Shown: one piece after another, positions 1-8,752 of the stretch
Numbering within the stretch: the first letter of the stretch is position 1
Layout: every line of letters begins with the position of its first letter
DNA from: Paratissierella segnis
Lineage (GTDB): Bacteria > Bacillota > Clostridia > Tissierellales > Tissierellaceae
Assembly: GCF_014385195.1 (NCBI RefSeq)
Contig: NZ_JACRTG010000003.1
Coordinates: forward strand, 59,553 to 123,552
Direction: 5' to 3'
DNA length: 64,000 bases
Notes under the pieces: model-generated
Databases searched by the model: none
Told to the model about the DNA's origin: nothing
The model's input: only the letters and a program-made list of their open reading frames with translations
Made by a program: the position numbers and the translations under genes

Positions 1-1
1 A

Positions 2-106
2 ATCTTTGGAAGCTGGAGTAACAATGCAAGGTCAAACCCTGATCCGGATGCACCTGTGCTTAAAATAAGATGTATGCCTATATTTGGGGGGATTGATGTA
101 AAATAA
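2..106 (+). CDS. C-terminal fragment of a LiaF-like membrane/stress protein (5' end outside window)
   Basis: Reading from base 2 gives 34 open codons ending in TAA at 104-106, directly before a strong terminator, so this is the 3' end of a real gene. The last residues (LKIRCMPIFGGIDVK) have the basic-hydrophobic strand followed by FGG and a V/I-K end. This resembles the C-terminal beta domain of LiaF-type cell-wall-stress proteins (older name DUF2154). Only this end is visible, so the assignment rests on one short motif and is tentative. Confidence 0.45.
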   Translation: MFGSWSNNARSNPDPDAPVLKIRCMPIFGGIDVK

Positions 107-138
107 TCGTTGGGAAACTTTTCCCAGCGATTTTTTTT
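107..138 (+). terminator. Rho-independent terminator of the partial upstream gene
   Basis: An 11-bp stem (107-117 with 120-130, one G-T pair) with a very short loop is followed by eight T residues (131-138). It starts one base after the stop codon of the upstream fragment and separates it from the gntR promoter. Confidence 0.9.
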
Positions 139-147
139 AAATATATA

Positions 148-196
148 TTGACAATATGGATATCCTAGTGTACTATATAATTAATACACTAGGATA
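148..196 (+). promoter_or_regulatory. Promoter and palindromic operator of the gntR-ABC operon
   Basis: A consensus -35 TTGACA (148-153) and TACTAT (171-176) lie 17 bp apart. A perfect 12-bp inverted repeat (TATCCTAGTGTA at 161-172, TACACTAGGATA at 185-196, 12-bp spacer) covers the spacer, the -10 and the start region. That is where a GntR-type dimer would block transcription, so autorepression is the simplest reading. A second copy lies at 29482-29529. Confidence 0.85.
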
Positions 197-207
197 GGGG
201 TGAAAGT

Positions 208-570
208 ATGAACTTTGATAGTAATTTACCTATATATATTCAGATCATGGATTTAATAAAAAGACAAGTCATAACCGGAGATTTAAAGGAGGGGGATAAA
301 TTGCCATCAGTAAGAGAAATTGCTACACAATTGAAGGTCAATCCAAATACGATACAGAGAAGCTATCAAGAGCTTGAAAGAGAAAATTTAGTTTATACAC
401 AAAGGGGTATGGGTACCTTTGTTACTGAAGATAAACAATTGGTTAAAGAATTAAAAGTGAATATAGCAAAAAATATTATAAACAATTTCCTAGATGACAT
501 GAAGGCAATTGGATATAGCCCCCATGAAATACTGGATTTAATCAGCAATAGGGTAAGGGAGGGAAAATAG
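208..570 (+). CDS. GntR-family transcriptional regulator, YtrA subfamily
   Basis: This 120-residue protein has an N-terminal winged helix (PIYIQIMDLIKRQVITGDL, then LPSVREIATQLKVNPNTIQR and the wing YTQRGMGTFV, about residues 8-73). Only a short helical tail of about 45 residues follows. That lack of a large effector domain is the hallmark of the YtrA subfamily, whose members sit in front of the ABC exporter they control. The next gene starts in the stop codon (TAGTG), so the pair is translationally coupled. The palindrome upstream is its probable operator. The inducer is unknown; in characterised relatives it is cell-wall-active antibiotic stress. Confidence 0.92.
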   Translation: MNFDSNLPIYIQIMDLIKRQVITGDLKEGDKLPSVREIATQLKVNPNTIQRSYQELERENLVYTQRGMGTFVTEDKQLVKELKVNIAKNIINNFLDDMKAIGYSPHEILDLISNRVREGK

Positions 571-1265
571 TGACCAACATAATTGAAATAAATAATTTAA
601 CTAAAAGTTATTATAATAAAAGAGCATTAAACAACTTAAATTTAAATATTGAAAGTGGAAAGGTTGTGGGTATACTGGGGCCAAACGGCAGCGGTAAAAC
701 TACGTTGTTAAAAATTCTTGCCGGATTGTTGAGACAGTCTAAAGGAGAAGTTTTAATAGATGGACAAAAACCCGGAGTATATACAAAGTCCATTGTATCT
801 TATCTTCCGGATAGAAATTTTTTATACGATTGGATGAAAATCAATGATGCGATTTGTTTTTATAAGGATTTCTTTGTTGATTTTGATGAAGATAAAGCTG
901 ATGATTTATTGAAATTTATGAAATTGGAAAGAGGTATGAAGATTGATTCATTGTCCAAAGGTATGAAGGAAAAATTAAATCTGACATTGGTGTTGGCAAG
1001 AAAGGCAAAAGTCTATATATTAGACGAGCCGATTGCAGGTGTTGATCCGGTAGCTAGAGACCAAATCTTAAATGCCATAATAAATAATTATGAAAAGGAT
1101 AGCTCTATGGTAATTACTACACATTTAGTTCGAGATATGGAAAATATCTTTGATGATGTTGTTTATTTAAGCGAAGGAGATATACTGCTTCAAGGTAATG
1201 CCGAAGGCTTAAGAGAAGAAAGACAAATGTCGATTGATGAATTATATAAAGAGATATTCGGTTAG
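570..1265 (+). CDS. ABC transporter ATPase (BcrA/YtrB-like exporter)
   Basis: This 231-residue cytoplasmic ATPase begins with GTG inside the gntR stop codon. Walker A is GPNGSGKT (residues 37-44) and Walker B is VYILDEP. The signature is LSKGM instead of LSGGQ, a variant common in BcrA/YtrB-type ABC-2 ATPases. The switch histidine lies in ITTHLV. It should pair with the permease that begins 11 bp downstream. Family context (GntR/YtrA plus ABC-2) suggests export or sensing of a lipid-II-binding peptide or related compound; the substrate itself is inferred. Confidence 0.93.
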   Translation: MTNIIEINNLTKSYYNKRALNNLNLNIESGKVVGILGPNGSGKTTLLKILAGLLRQSKGEVLIDGQKPGVYTKSIVSYLPDRNFLYDWMKINDAICFYKDFFVDFDEDKADDLLKFMKLERGMKIDSLSKGMKEKLNLTLVLARKAKVYILDEPIAGVDPVARDQILNAIINNYEKDSSMVITTHLVRDMENIFDDVVYLSEGDILLQGNAEGLREERQMSIDELYKEIFG

Positions 1266-1276
1266 GGGGGATATAG

Positions 1277-2119
1277 ATGTTTAAATATATGAGATATGAA
1301 ATTAAAGGAACGCATAAATTTATGGGACTTTTAATACTATTTGTATTGGGAGCTTCTACAGGCATTCAGTTATTTGCATTAAATGCTTCAAAAAAGTACA
1401 ATGATGGGTTAGATGGGTTTGGAAAGATACCAAATTTGCTAATGCCACTTCTAGTTCTAATGATCTTTGGTGCTTTTGTCACGGCGCTATTCTATATTAT
1501 TGGTTCATTTCGAAAGGAATTATATGAAGATAGGGGATATCTCACATTTTCACTTCCTCTATCAGGGAATCAAATATTAGGATCTAAGATGGTAGCTGCT
1601 CTAATGTGGGCTGTGGCAATAGGTCTGTCAGTTATTGTATATAACGCACTTTTAGGTTCAATCTTATTTGGATTTGATTGGGTAGAAGGCGTAAAGTATG
1701 TATTCAATATCATACCTTCTAGTTTTACAATAACAATAGGTCTTTTTATTATACTTTCGTCAGTTATTACATTGTTATTAATATATTTTGCAATTACGTT
1801 AAGTAAAGTCAGTATAAAAAACAAGAAAATAGGCGGACTTTGGTTTATAATTTTCTTGATATTGAATTCTTTTGTAAATTATTTAATCCTAAAAGTATCC
1901 GGTGTATTTCCATATTATCTCGATTTAAATACATTTAAAATAACAGGATTAAATTCATTAATTACAAAAAGTTTTATGAGCTATGTGGACATGGGATTTT
2001 TTGTAACAGGTAATGGTACTACATTGGTAAATATATTCAGCTTTATCTTTTCAATATTGATAGCTGTAGGAACGTTCCTAGGAACAAGCTATCTAATTGA
2101 AAGAAAAATAGATCTTTAA
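1277..2119 (+). CDS. ABC-2 type permease of the gntR operon
   Basis: The 280-residue protein has about six hydrophobic segments, the first near residues 15-35 and the last at the C-terminus, with the short loops typical of ABC-2 permeases. It follows the ATPase by 11 bp with a GGGGGGAT ribosome site and ends at a strong bidirectional terminator. It is the membrane half of the exporter repressed by the GntR protein. I recognise no substrate-specific motif. Confidence 0.88.
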   Translation: MFKYMRYEIKGTHKFMGLLILFVLGASTGIQLFALNASKKYNDGLDGFGKIPNLLMPLLVLMIFGAFVTALFYIIGSFRKELYEDRGYLTFSLPLSGNQILGSKMVAALMWAVAIGLSVIVYNALLGSILFGFDWVEGVKYVFNIIPSSFTITIGLFIILSSVITLLLIYFAITLSKVSIKNKKIGGLWFIIFLILNSFVNYLILKVSGVFPYYLDLNTFKITGLNSLITKSFMSYVDMGFFVTGNGTTLVNIFSFIFSILIAVGTFLGTSYLIERKIDL

Positions 2120-2125
2120 AGTATT

Positions 2126-2152
2126 AAAAAATGGCGGGTAACCGCCATTTTT
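2126..2152. terminator. Bidirectional terminator between convergent genes
   Basis: The stem AAAATGGCGG/CCGCCATTTT (about 2128-2137 and 2142-2151) with a GTAA loop carries A-tracts on the left and T-tracts on the right, so it can stop transcription in both directions. The last T residues form part of the stop codon of the minus-strand lipoprotein. Confidence 0.9.
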
Positions 2153-4217
2153 AGTACTTGCTAAACCCTTCTTTAATTATGTCATATGATTTTTTTAGTC
2201 TTTCTTCTTTGATTGGTGTGTCCCAACTTTCCCATGTATATTTAAACAACGGTGTTGTGAAGTAACTTTCTTCATTATCCGATTCATAGGCACTTATGGA
2301 TATATTGATACCATCTATTATAACGCGACTATCCAATCCATTAGTATAAAAGTCTCCTTGAATTTCCTTTTTACCGGGATCGGTAAATCCTAATACACCC
2401 CATGGGATTCTAAGCTCTGCGAAATTTTTATCTTTATTTATATAATAGTCACTTAATGAGTCATATTTTTCTAATTCAGGATTTCCAATACCTTGTATTA
2501 AATTACCTATTTCTATATCATTGAACGGAATCTTTAAGCCTGTCTTAAAAGCAGTAGTTCCCTCATTAACCAATATCCTAATGGGATTATAATTTTCCGA
2601 ATTTTTATCTTCATAATCAGGATTATTATCCTTAAGTGAGTCTTTGTATTTAAAATAATGGATGTCGTAATAGCTGTCCACTAAAATTTTAGAGTCATTA
2701 TCATTTCCAATTTTAATAACAAAATCCATAGCCTCATCGGAAATTATATTTAGATTAAAGGGATTTGAAAAATTCCCCTGTCCTTTAATAGTGTCAATAG
2801 ATATGGTAGTATCAATAGGTTTAGATTTTAAATCGTTGTACGCAATTCCAAAATATAAATATCTCTCGTCATTTTCCATGTATATATTTTTTATAGGATT
2901 TTTTTCTTTTTTATCAGAAGTATAAATGGGTTCTATTTTATTCTTTTTCCAATCTTTTATATCACCATCGACCTTAATCTTATTTCTGTCCATGCTTAGT
3001 ATTCCAAATTGTTCTTCGGAATTGAGAGCATCAGACCAGTTATCCCAATTATCATTCCAACTATATACAATTCCTCCAAGACATTTCTCTGTCATTATAT
3101 CTTCAAACATATTTACTATATGATAACCTTGCTCTTCTTCATTTAGATTTCCCTTATTTATTCCATGAATATTTATATGATTTAAAACCTTAGAAGTTGG
3201 TACTCCAAATTCAGAGACCAATATTGGCATTTCATGATTATTTATTAAATCGTTTAAATATCCTGCAAAATTATTGGGCTTACCCCTTTTGTCCATATGC
3301 AATGTATACTTAGGTTCTAGGTTTAGAAAATCCGGGTAATAGGGATAAATGTGATATGATGCAAAATATGAAATATTTTTTGATTTAGTTTTTATATTAT
3401 TGGGATTAATTTTTACCATATCCTCTTCCTTAATCGGCTCTGATAAATGAGTTAAAAAGTCGGTAGTAGGCCAATTTATAAAACTTATTGGATGCATCCA
3501 GCCATATTCGGACATTTCATATGATAGGGCATGATCCATTATTTCAGCTAAAAAATGTTCAAAGGCGTTTCCCTCTTCGGTATAGAAATATGTACCTTCA
3601 AAGTCGCCCTTATCGCTTCTTTCCTTATTTGCGGTATCAACTATGTTGGGGTCCCATTCATTACCCAAAATAAAGCCCAATAGGTATCGTGAAACATTGG
3701 AAGTGTAATTGCCAAAGGCTTGTCCGTCTCTTTCCGGGATTTTAGCCTTACCGTTAATTGCATCAATTGTTATATTTATTTCATCCTTAAAAGGGACTAT
3801 ATTATCCAATTTAAATACATCAGGGATTTCAGCCAGTGTATCCTTATCTAAACTTACTCCTTGAAAGAAATATAGGGGTTTTTCACTCTTTATATTGTAT
3901 TGAAACAATGCATCATAAAAATCCGGACTTTGCAATTCATATACTCTTATAGTATTTGCATTCATTTCATGAATTTTTTCAAACCACCTATCGTAATCTT
4001 TTATACTTAGATCAGTATCATACTCCAGATTGACACCTTTTATATTGATATTCTCCCAGTTATCGTTAAGATAAATTTGAAATTTATTGTCATTGATTTT
4101 AGCTGCATATTGGATATCATTTTCAATATAAACATCTTTAACATCTTCTTTTGAGGTACAACCAAACAGTAATGACAATAAGATTGCAATTATTAATAGA
4201 AATTTTGCTTTTTTCAT
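2151..4217 (-). CDS. Lipoprotein with glycoside-hydrolase-like TIM barrel and C-terminal CBM9-like domain
   Basis: The 688-residue protein has a lipoprotein signal ending LLFGC (C20), so it is anchored outside the membrane. Residues about 45-415 look like a clan GH-A (beta/alpha)8 barrel. GNEWDP gives a candidate acid/base Glu187, and ILVSEFGVP a candidate nucleophile Glu336 at the end of a strand, followed by VYSWNDNWDNWSD. From about 414 the DGDIKDW...ERYLYFGIAY pattern matches family-9-like carbohydrate-binding or cytochrome-like beta domains. No sugar transporter is nearby, so the polymer acted on is unknown. It is a single gene with its own RBS (AGGAGGG) divergent from the M48 protease. 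The family is inferred from motifs only. Confidence 0.7.
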   Translation of the reverse strand: MKKAKFLLIIAILLSLLFGCTSKEDVKDVYIENDIQYAAKINDNKFQIYLNDNWENINIKGVNLEYDTDLSIKDYDRWFEKIHEMNANTIRVYELQSPDFYDALFQYNIKSEKPLYFFQGVSLDKDTLAEIPDVFKLDNIVPFKDEINITIDAINGKAKIPERDGQAFGNYTSNVSRYLLGFILGNEWDPNIVDTANKERSDKGDFEGTYFYTEEGNAFEHFLAEIMDHALSYEMSEYGWMHPISFINWPTTDFLTHLSEPIKEEDMVKINPNNIKTKSKNISYFASYHIYPYYPDFLNLEPKYTLHMDKRGKPNNFAGYLNDLINNHEMPILVSEFGVPTSKVLNHINIHGINKGNLNEEEQGYHIVNMFEDIMTEKCLGGIVYSWNDNWDNWSDALNSEEQFGILSMDRNKIKVDGDIKDWKKNKIEPIYTSDKKEKNPIKNIYMENDERYLYFGIAYNDLKSKPIDTTISIDTIKGQGNFSNPFNLNIISDEAMDFVIKIGNDNDSKILVDSYYDIHYFKYKDSLKDNNPDYEDKNSENYNPIRILVNEGTTAFKTGLKIPFNDIEIGNLIQGIGNPELEKYDSLSDYYINKDKNFAELRIPWGVLGFTDPGKKEIQGDFYTNGLDSRVIIDGINISISAYESDNEESYFTTPLFKYTWESWDTPIKEERLKKSYDIIKEGFSKY

Positions 4218-4381
4218 TTAGCCCTCCTCCTTTTGTTTATTCTTGCACTATTATTCTATAACGAATACCCTATAAATTTCAATTGAAGTTTTTCAACTAC
4301 ATTATATCATTAAATCATTAGATTATTAAACATAATTAGGTTATAATATAAATAGTAATATTAATAAGAGGCGGTGACAAG

Positions 4382-5611
4382 ATGGATAGAAAATTAATGG
4401 CATTCTTTGTGTCTTTCTTTGTTTTTTTAATTATTTTTATTTCTTTTGTTATATTTAGTGAGAATAAAAACATGATGGAACTTAGAAATGATTATCCGGA
4501 TCTTCCAGAAGAAGTTTTTTCTCTTAGAAAGGATAATCTAATAGTCTGGGCTATTAATTTAGTTCTTTCATTTTTAGTTCCTTTACTATTTTTGACTACA
4601 AGATTATCACAGCGTATTAGCATTAAAACAGGCGATGATCGGGGACTGTTTTTATCGGGATTATTATATGGAGCGGTTTTTTTCATTATAGTTTTTTTAA
4701 TCAATTTACCGCTTAATTTCTATTCGTCTTTCTATTTGAGGCATAAATATGGACTTAGCGATCAAACGTTTTTTAGATGGCTTGAAGTCAACATAAAATC
4801 TTTCCTTGTAAACGATTTGGCAATGTCACTTTTTTTATGGATTCCGTATTATATAATATATAAAAGTCCAAAGCGATGGTGGCTTAGTTTAGGGCTTATG
4901 CTGATTCCGGTATTGATATTTATGGTATTTATAACACCATTTGTAATCGACCCGATTTTTAACAAATATACATCAATTGAGGATGAGGCATTGGGAAAGC
5001 AAATTCAAGTACTCCTGGATAAAGCAGGTGTAGGCGATGCAGATATTTATATGGTGGATAAAAGCAGAGATACAAAGACCATGAATGCATATATGACAGG
5101 CATATCTAAATCAAAGAGAATAGTTCTATGGGATACGACCATAAAAAATATGACAGAAGATGAAGTTTTAAGTGTTACTGCTCATGAAGTAGGACATTAT
5201 GTAAAAGGGCATATTTGGAAGAATATAATTATAGGGAGTTTAGGGTCTTTATTAATTGCCTATTTAGTATTTAAGACTTCAAATTGGATATTAGATTTAT
5301 CATACGGAGTTTTCGGATTTAGAAATATTTATAATTATGCATCTATACCATTATTGATATTTACCATAAATTTATTTACCTTTTTTGGCAATCCGATTTC
5401 TAATTATGTATCAAGAAATTTTGAGATGGAAGCCGATAGATATGAGATATCTTTGACAAAGGATAGGGAATCGGCAGTAACAGCAATGGAAAAACTTTAT
5501 GAACAAAGCCTTGATATTCCAAGACCGTCAAAGATTTATAAGATATGGTATTATACTCATCCTCCATTGGAAGAGCGAGTGGAATTTTACAGAACAACAG
5601 AAATTGAGTAG
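4382..5611 (+). CDS. M48 family membrane metalloprotease (Ste24/CAAX-prenyl-protease-like)
   Basis: This 409-residue integral membrane zinc protease matches Ste24 family length. It has an N-terminal membrane segment, further helices at about 55-75, 95-115 and 145-190, and the zinc motif HEVGH (H268, E269, H272). Two more helices follow, then the third ligand in EMEADRYE (about E350). The C-terminal YYTHPPLEERVEF is the typical M48 end. Bacterial members act in membrane-protein quality control; prenylated substrates are not expected. A TATAAT lies at 4342-4347 and a GAGGCGGTG ribosome site precedes the ATG. Confidence 0.93.
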   Translation: MDRKLMAFFVSFFVFLIIFISFVIFSENKNMMELRNDYPDLPEEVFSLRKDNLIVWAINLVLSFLVPLLFLTTRLSQRISIKTGDDRGLFLSGLLYGAVFFIIVFLINLPLNFYSSFYLRHKYGLSDQTFFRWLEVNIKSFLVNDLAMSLFLWIPYYIIYKSPKRWWLSLGLMLIPVLIFMVFITPFVIDPIFNKYTSIEDEALGKQIQVLLDKAGVGDADIYMVDKSRDTKTMNAYMTGISKSKRIVLWDTTIKNMTEDEVLSVTAHEVGHYVKGHIWKNIIIGSLGSLLIAYLVFKTSNWILDLSYGVFGFRNIYNYASIPLLIFTINLFTFFGNPISNYVSRNFEMEADRYEISLTKDRESAVTAMEKLYEQSLDIPRPSKIYKIWYYTHPPLEERVEFYRTTEIE

Positions 5612-5633
5612 GAGAAGGCTAGAATCCTTCTCC
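5611..5633. terminator. Hairpin between convergent M48 and YitT genes
   Basis: GGAGAAGG and CCTTCTCC form an 8-bp perfect stem with a 7-base loop, overlapping the ends of both convergent genes. Neither side has a good T-run, so termination strength is uncertain. Confidence 0.5.
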
Positions 5634-6455
5634 TTCTACTTCCGAAACATGGGAAATAGATATAAAGGCTCTATCATCAACAGATCTTATAAAATCTCTT
5701 ATTTTTATATATTCTCCCCTTGAAACAATTGTATTTATTATTTTCTTTTCAACTTTTGAAAATCCTCCTGTAGCGTGATATATTGTGGTTCCCCTATTTA
5801 TTTCTTCAATTATATACGTATTGATTATCTCAAATTCATTTGAAATTATAAACATGCTTATTTTTCGAGTAAAGCCTTCTATCATCTTGTCTATTACAAA
5901 TGAATTGATTATTATGCCTAGAACTGCATACATTCCAAGTCTTGGACCAAATACCAGTCCTGCAAAAAGGGTTATTAAAAAATCTGCAATTAAAAGGGAT
6001 TTTCCTATATCTATATGAGTGTACTTGTTGATCATTCTAGCTATTATATCGGTTCCGCCTGTCGAAGCATTTTCGTTAAATATTATTCCCATTCCCATTC
6101 CGGAAATTAGAATTCCAAATGCTAAATTTATAAATAGATCATCAGTATATGGACCTTGCATTGGAAATAAAATTTCCAATACGGATAGGAGCCCGGACAT
6201 AACTAAACTGGTATAAACAGTATATCCTCCAAATTCCTTTCCAAGGAATATGAATGCAATAATAAATAGAATTGTATTAATAATTCCAAGAGTCAAACCT
6301 ATGGGAATCGAAGGAACTAATGAATTGATAACCATTGCAAGTCCTGTAGCACCTCCGACTGCTAAATTAGATGGTATAAGAAAAAAGTGCAGTCCGCAAG
6401 TCATTATAATAAGACCTATATTTATTAAAATAAACCTTTTAAAATTAAATTTCAT
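5619..6455 (-). CDS. YitT family membrane protein (DUF161 + DUF2179)
   Basis: The protein has five or six N-terminal membrane helices (about residues 8-190, with the conserved GxATGLAMVINSL and ENASTGGTDIIARM loops) and a C-terminal soluble DUF2179 domain of about 80 residues. That domain contains RGTTIYHATGGFS and ends in a SHVSEVEGEGF tail. I place the start at 6455, where AGGAGGT lies 7 bases ahead of ATG; an in-frame ATG 21 codons further out has no ribosome site. Predicted length is 278 residues, normal for the family. Transport of a small molecule has been proposed for YitT proteins, but the substrate is not established. Confidence 0.92.
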   Translation of the reverse strand: MKFNFKRFILINIGLIIMTCGLHFFLIPSNLAVGGATGLAMVINSLVPSIPIGLTLGIINTILFIIAFIFLGKEFGGYTVYTSLVMSGLLSVLEILFPMQGPYTDDLFINLAFGILISGMGMGIIFNENASTGGTDIIARMINKYTHIDIGKSLLIADFLITLFAGLVFGPRLGMYAVLGIIINSFVIDKMIEGFTRKISMFIISNEFEIINTYIIEEINRGTTIYHATGGFSKVEKKIINTIVSRGEYIKIRDFIRSVDDRAFISISHVSEVEGEGF

Positions 6456-6511
6456 AAAAAACCTCCTCAAAATATGCATATAGATATTATAATACCAATT
6501 GAAACATAAAA

Positions 6512-6567
6512 AATTCACAATTCACAATTCACAATTCACAGTTCACAATTCACAATTCACAATTAAC
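6512..6567. repeat. Eight tandem copies of a 7-bp unit AATTCAC
   Basis: Eight adjacent 7-mers run from 6512 to 6567; six are exact AATTCAC, unit five is AGTTCAC and unit eight is AATTAAC. The same TTCACAATT words form the ends of the dispersed elements at 9721 and 16478 and recur near 23799. The array lies in the non-coding gap upstream of thpR and no reading frame crosses it. Beyond it, a TA-rich stretch at 6634-6658 may contain the thpR promoter. Confidence 0.9.
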
Positions 6568-6749
6568 AATCAAAAGAAAAAGGAAGAGTAAGAACAATCA
6601 ACATAACAATACATTTATAAAACAATGGATTATGTTTATATATATATGATAATATAAAAGGAGAATTAAATAAAGAGGGGCAATTGAAAATAATTTCACA
6701 AATTATAATCGAAAAGTAGATTTTGAACTAATATATAAAGGAGATACAA

Positions 6750-7289
6750 ATGAGATTATTTATGGCTATCAACTTTGAAAATAATGTGAAGGATGCAGTT
6801 CAAAATATAATTGATGACTTAAAAAAATATTCAAAACAAGGGAAATATGTAGACAGTGAACATATGCATCTGACTTTGGAATTTCTAGGAGATATTTCTC
6901 CTGAAAAGGTGGATTTAATAATAGATGCAATGAATCAAATATCCGGAGAAAAGTTTATTTTAGCTTTGTCTAAAATAGGATATTTCAAACGTAGGGAAGG
7001 AAATATCTATTGGATTGGGTTTACAGAAAGTCCGTCTCTATTTAGGATTCAAAGTAAACTCCACAGTATACTGGTGGATAGAGGATTTGATTTAGAAAAT
7101 CGGGAATACAAACCTCATCTAACCATTGGAAGAAAGATTTTGATGAACTCAAATTTTAATCCAGAGAGGTATTTAGAAGATTTAGGCGAAATAAAAATTT
7201 CCGTTGAAAAAATTGACCTTATGCAATCAGAATATATTGATGGAAAATTGAAATATAAAGTTATTTATTCCAGGGATATTAGGGATTGA
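6750..7289 (+). CDS. thpR: RNA 2',3'-cyclic phosphodiesterase (LigT/ThpR family)
   Basis: The 179-residue 2H phosphoesterase has both catalytic motifs, H40-L-T (HMHLTLEFLGD) and H123-L-T (KPHLTIGR), separated by about 80 residues as in ThpR/LigT. The N-terminal MRLFMAINF is also typical. The family hydrolyses 2',3'-cyclic phosphate ends of RNA in the cytoplasm. An AAGGAGAT ribosome site precedes the ATG. The gene may be co-transcribed with the histidine phosphatase 62 bp downstream; there is no clear terminator between them. Confidence 0.95.
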   Translation: MRLFMAINFENNVKDAVQNIIDDLKKYSKQGKYVDSEHMHLTLEFLGDISPEKVDLIIDAMNQISGEKFILALSKIGYFKRREGNIYWIGFTESPSLFRIQSKLHSILVDRGFDLENREYKPHLTIGRKILMNSNFNPERYLEDLGEIKISVEKIDLMQSEYIDGKLKYKVIYSRDIRD

Positions 7290-7351
7290 TAAAGTGCTTT
7301 TTCAGGAATAGTCCCAAATATATTTAAAGATTTCATATTACGGAGGAAAAG

Positions 7352-7981
7352 ATGAGATTATACATTACAAGACATGGAACCACTGAATGGAATATTGAAA
7401 AGAGGCTTCAGGGCTGGGGAGATTCTCCTTTGACTGAAGAAGGTATAAATCGGGCTGTTAGTTTAGGAGAAAGTTTAGCAGATGTTGACTTTGACATTAT
7501 ATATACCAGTCCACAAAAAAGAGCGATGGAAACGGCTAAATTGATAATGGGAAATAAAAACACCAAAATAATTACTCATGATGGACTTAAGGAATTAAGA
7601 TTTGGGATATGGGAAGGAATGGAGTTGGATGAAATAAATGAAAAGTATCCTGAAGAGTACTACCTGTATAGAAACAGACCTGAACTTTATATCCCTATTG
7701 ATGGAGAATCCTTCAAAGATTTATTCAATCGGGTAGAATCATTTTTAGAGGAATTAAAGGCTGTAGATTATAGAAATGTCTTAATTGTAACCCATGGGAT
7801 GACGATAAAAACATTAATTACTATAATTAAAGGGTTAACTTTAGATGAATTTTCATCCTTGCCGGTTTATACGGGAACCGCCTTAAATATCTGCGAGGTA
7901 AAGGGGGGTAAATTTGAATTAATTGTAGAAGGTGATATATCCCATATTAAGGGCTATGAAAAATTTGATGAATCATATTGA
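7352..7981 (+). CDS. Histidine phosphatase family protein (phosphoglycerate-mutase-like)
   Basis: The 209-residue protein begins MRLYITRHGTTEWN, the RHG motif with the phospho-accepting His8, followed by RLQGWGDSPLTEEG. The second arginine is in SPQKRAMETA, the acidic residue in KELRFGIWEGME and the second catalytic histidine in IVTHGM. This is the broad cofactor-independent phosphatase branch that includes CobC-like alpha-ribazole phosphatases and YwjI-like hydrolases. Sequence alone does not fix the substrate. A GGAGG site precedes the ATG. Confidence 0.92.
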   Translation: MRLYITRHGTTEWNIEKRLQGWGDSPLTEEGINRAVSLGESLADVDFDIIYTSPQKRAMETAKLIMGNKNTKIITHDGLKELRFGIWEGMELDEINEKYPEEYYLYRNRPELYIPIDGESFKDLFNRVESFLEELKAVDYRNVLIVTHGMTIKTLITIIKGLTLDEFSSLPVYTGTALNICEVKGGKFELIVEGDISHIKGYEKFDESY

Positions 7982-8001
7982 TAAAAAAGGGGTGCATTTA
8001 A

Positions 8002-8739
8002 TTGAACGAGGTAATAAATCAATTGAAGGAAAGAAAATCAGTTAGAGTATTTGAAGATAAAGAAATTGACCTAAATATTAAGGAAGAGATCATCAGAGCT
8101 GCCTTTGAAGCTCCAACGGCCGGGAATATGATGCTTTATAGCATTCTTGATATAACGGACAAAGAGCTAAAAACCAAATTATCAGTTTTATGCGACAATC
8201 AACCATTTATAGCAAAAGCACCAATGGTATTAGTATTTCTTGCAGATTATCAAAGGTGGTATGATGCATTTGAATTAAATGAATGCAATCCAAGGAGACC
8301 TGGGGAAGGGGATATATTGTTAGCATGTGCAGATGCAATAATAGCTGCACAAAATACAGTTGTAGCTGCAGGCTCTCTAGGTATCGGGTCTTGTTATATA
8401 GGTGATGTATTGGAAAATTGTGAAGAAGTAAGGGAATTATTGGAGCTTCCTGAATTCGTACTGCCGGCAGCAATGTTAGTCTATGGCTATCCTACACAGC
8501 AGCAAAAGGATAGAAAAAAGCCTGTACGTTTCAAAAAAGAATATATAGTATTTGAAAATAAATATCGCAGGCTAAATAAAGAAGAGCATGAAGGGATGCA
8601 TCAAATTAAAAACGAAAAGACCAGCATTAACAAGGGTGCTATAGAAGGAATCAAAGCTCTATGCAACCGCAAATATATGTCAGACTTTTCGTTGGAGATG
8701 AATCGTTCAGCGGGAGAGTATATGAAGAATTTTCGTTAA
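8002..8739 (+). CDS. Nitroreductase family flavoprotein
   Basis: This 245-residue FMN-dependent oxidoreductase-fold protein has the N-terminal RKSVRVFEDKEI motif that contacts FMN phosphate and the GSLGIGSCYIGDVLEN glycine-rich segment near residues 123-138. The VYGYPTQQQKDRKKPVRF element follows at about 170-188. A 45-residue lysine-rich tail follows the core domain. The start is TTG at 8002 with AAGGGGTG seven bases upstream. The physiological substrate is unknown. It follows the phosphatase closely, so the two may share a transcript. Confidence 0.9.
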   Translation: MNEVINQLKERKSVRVFEDKEIDLNIKEEIIRAAFEAPTAGNMMLYSILDITDKELKTKLSVLCDNQPFIAKAPMVLVFLADYQRWYDAFELNECNPRRPGEGDILLACADAIIAAQNTVVAAGSLGIGSCYIGDVLENCEEVRELLELPEFVLPAAMLVYGYPTQQQKDRKKPVRFKKEYIVFENKYRRLNKEEHEGMHQIKNEKTSINKGAIEGIKALCNRKYMSDFSLEMNRSAGEYMKNFR

Positions 8740-8752
8740 GGAATAGTCTGTC

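Noticed and set aside
6512..6567. CRISPR-like or origin iterons
   Set aside because: A 7-bp unit without spacers is a microsatellite; no replication gene is nearby.
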